From assembly GCF_001014615.2 (NCBI RefSeq), contig NZ_LBCQ02000007.1:1-64000 (forward strand): a stretch of 64,000 nt of DNA. The letters are read 5' to 3'. How positions within the stretch are numbered: the stretch's first letter is position 1; every line of letters starts with the position of its first letter. Source of the DNA: Aquamicrobium sp. LC103. GTDB lineage: Bacteria > Pseudomonadota > Alphaproteobacteria > Rhizobiales > Rhizobiaceae. The notes under the pieces are model-generated. The model was not told where the DNA came from, did not search any database, and saw only the letters and a list, made by a program, of their open reading frames with translations. Below, piece by piece: positions 63,999 through 64,000 of this stretch. The translations under genes and the position numbers were made by a program.

Positions 63999-64000
63999 AC

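Overview
The window looks like chromosomal DNA of a high-GC alphaproteobacterium of the order Hyphomicrobiales, most like the Phyllobacteriaceae (Mesorhizobium, Aminobacter, Nitratireductor type). This is inferred from the clpP-clpX-lon-hup order, the aerobic CobG/CobN/CobW cobalamin route with P. denitrificans-type gene sets, the many FCD-type GntR regulators beside ABC importers, and short palindromic intergenic repeats. No organism name can be read from the sequence.

Layout. 1-3.1 kb: an inverted repeat, a small cupin, and a divergent cytochrome P450 / FAD amine-oxidase-like pair. 3.2-8.6 kb: the proteostasis block clpP, clpX, lon and HU. 8.7-10.4 kb: tRNA-Val(UAC) and tRNA-Asp(GUC). The tRNA-Asp 3' half is duplicated 1,336 bp downstream, and the two 60-bp copies bracket a small decayed integrative element carrying an intact bluB gene and a frameshifted small protein gene. 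10.4-12.1 kb: three small envelope proteins. 12.2-30.1 kb: a nearly complete aerobic cobalamin cluster, mostly on the minus strand (DUF1636-cobW-cobN-cobG-cobH-cobI-cobJ, then cobL-cobE-cobM-cobA-cobB-cobS-cobT). cobK is inserted on the opposite strand. A plus-strand arm carries cbtB-cbtA-cobU-cobO. The two arms leave from an 85-bp divergent promoter region, and each begins with its own cobalamin riboswitch. bluB (lower-ligand synthesis) lies 3 kb from cobT, the enzyme that activates that ligand. 30.2-47.4 kb: ordinary chromosomal genes (RDD membrane protein, DEAD-box helicase, MFS, hydrolase, SDR, cysK-alaX-sseA, GNAT, OmpA-like, DUF1203, ald with a divergent Lrp regulator, type II NADH dehydrogenase, cpdB, TauE, cfa).

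47.8-64 kb is accessory catabolism and transport. A GntR regulator stands divergent to a NitT/TauT-type ABC importer, which is followed by an IlvD/Edd sugar-acid dehydratase and an RraA-type aldolase. Next comes a second operon: a protein with a CSTC motif in the place of the UGSC selenoprotein motif, a thioredoxin-reductase-like flavoprotein, and a second GntR, with a good promoter whose spacer holds a TGTATACA palindrome. A polyamine/iron-type ABC importer follows, then a feruloyl-CoA-synthetase-like ligase on the other strand.

The best candidates for something not well described are (i) the UGSC-like/thioredoxin-reductase-like/GntR/ABC module and (ii) the tRNA-Asp-borne bluB mini-island next to the host's own cobalamin cluster.
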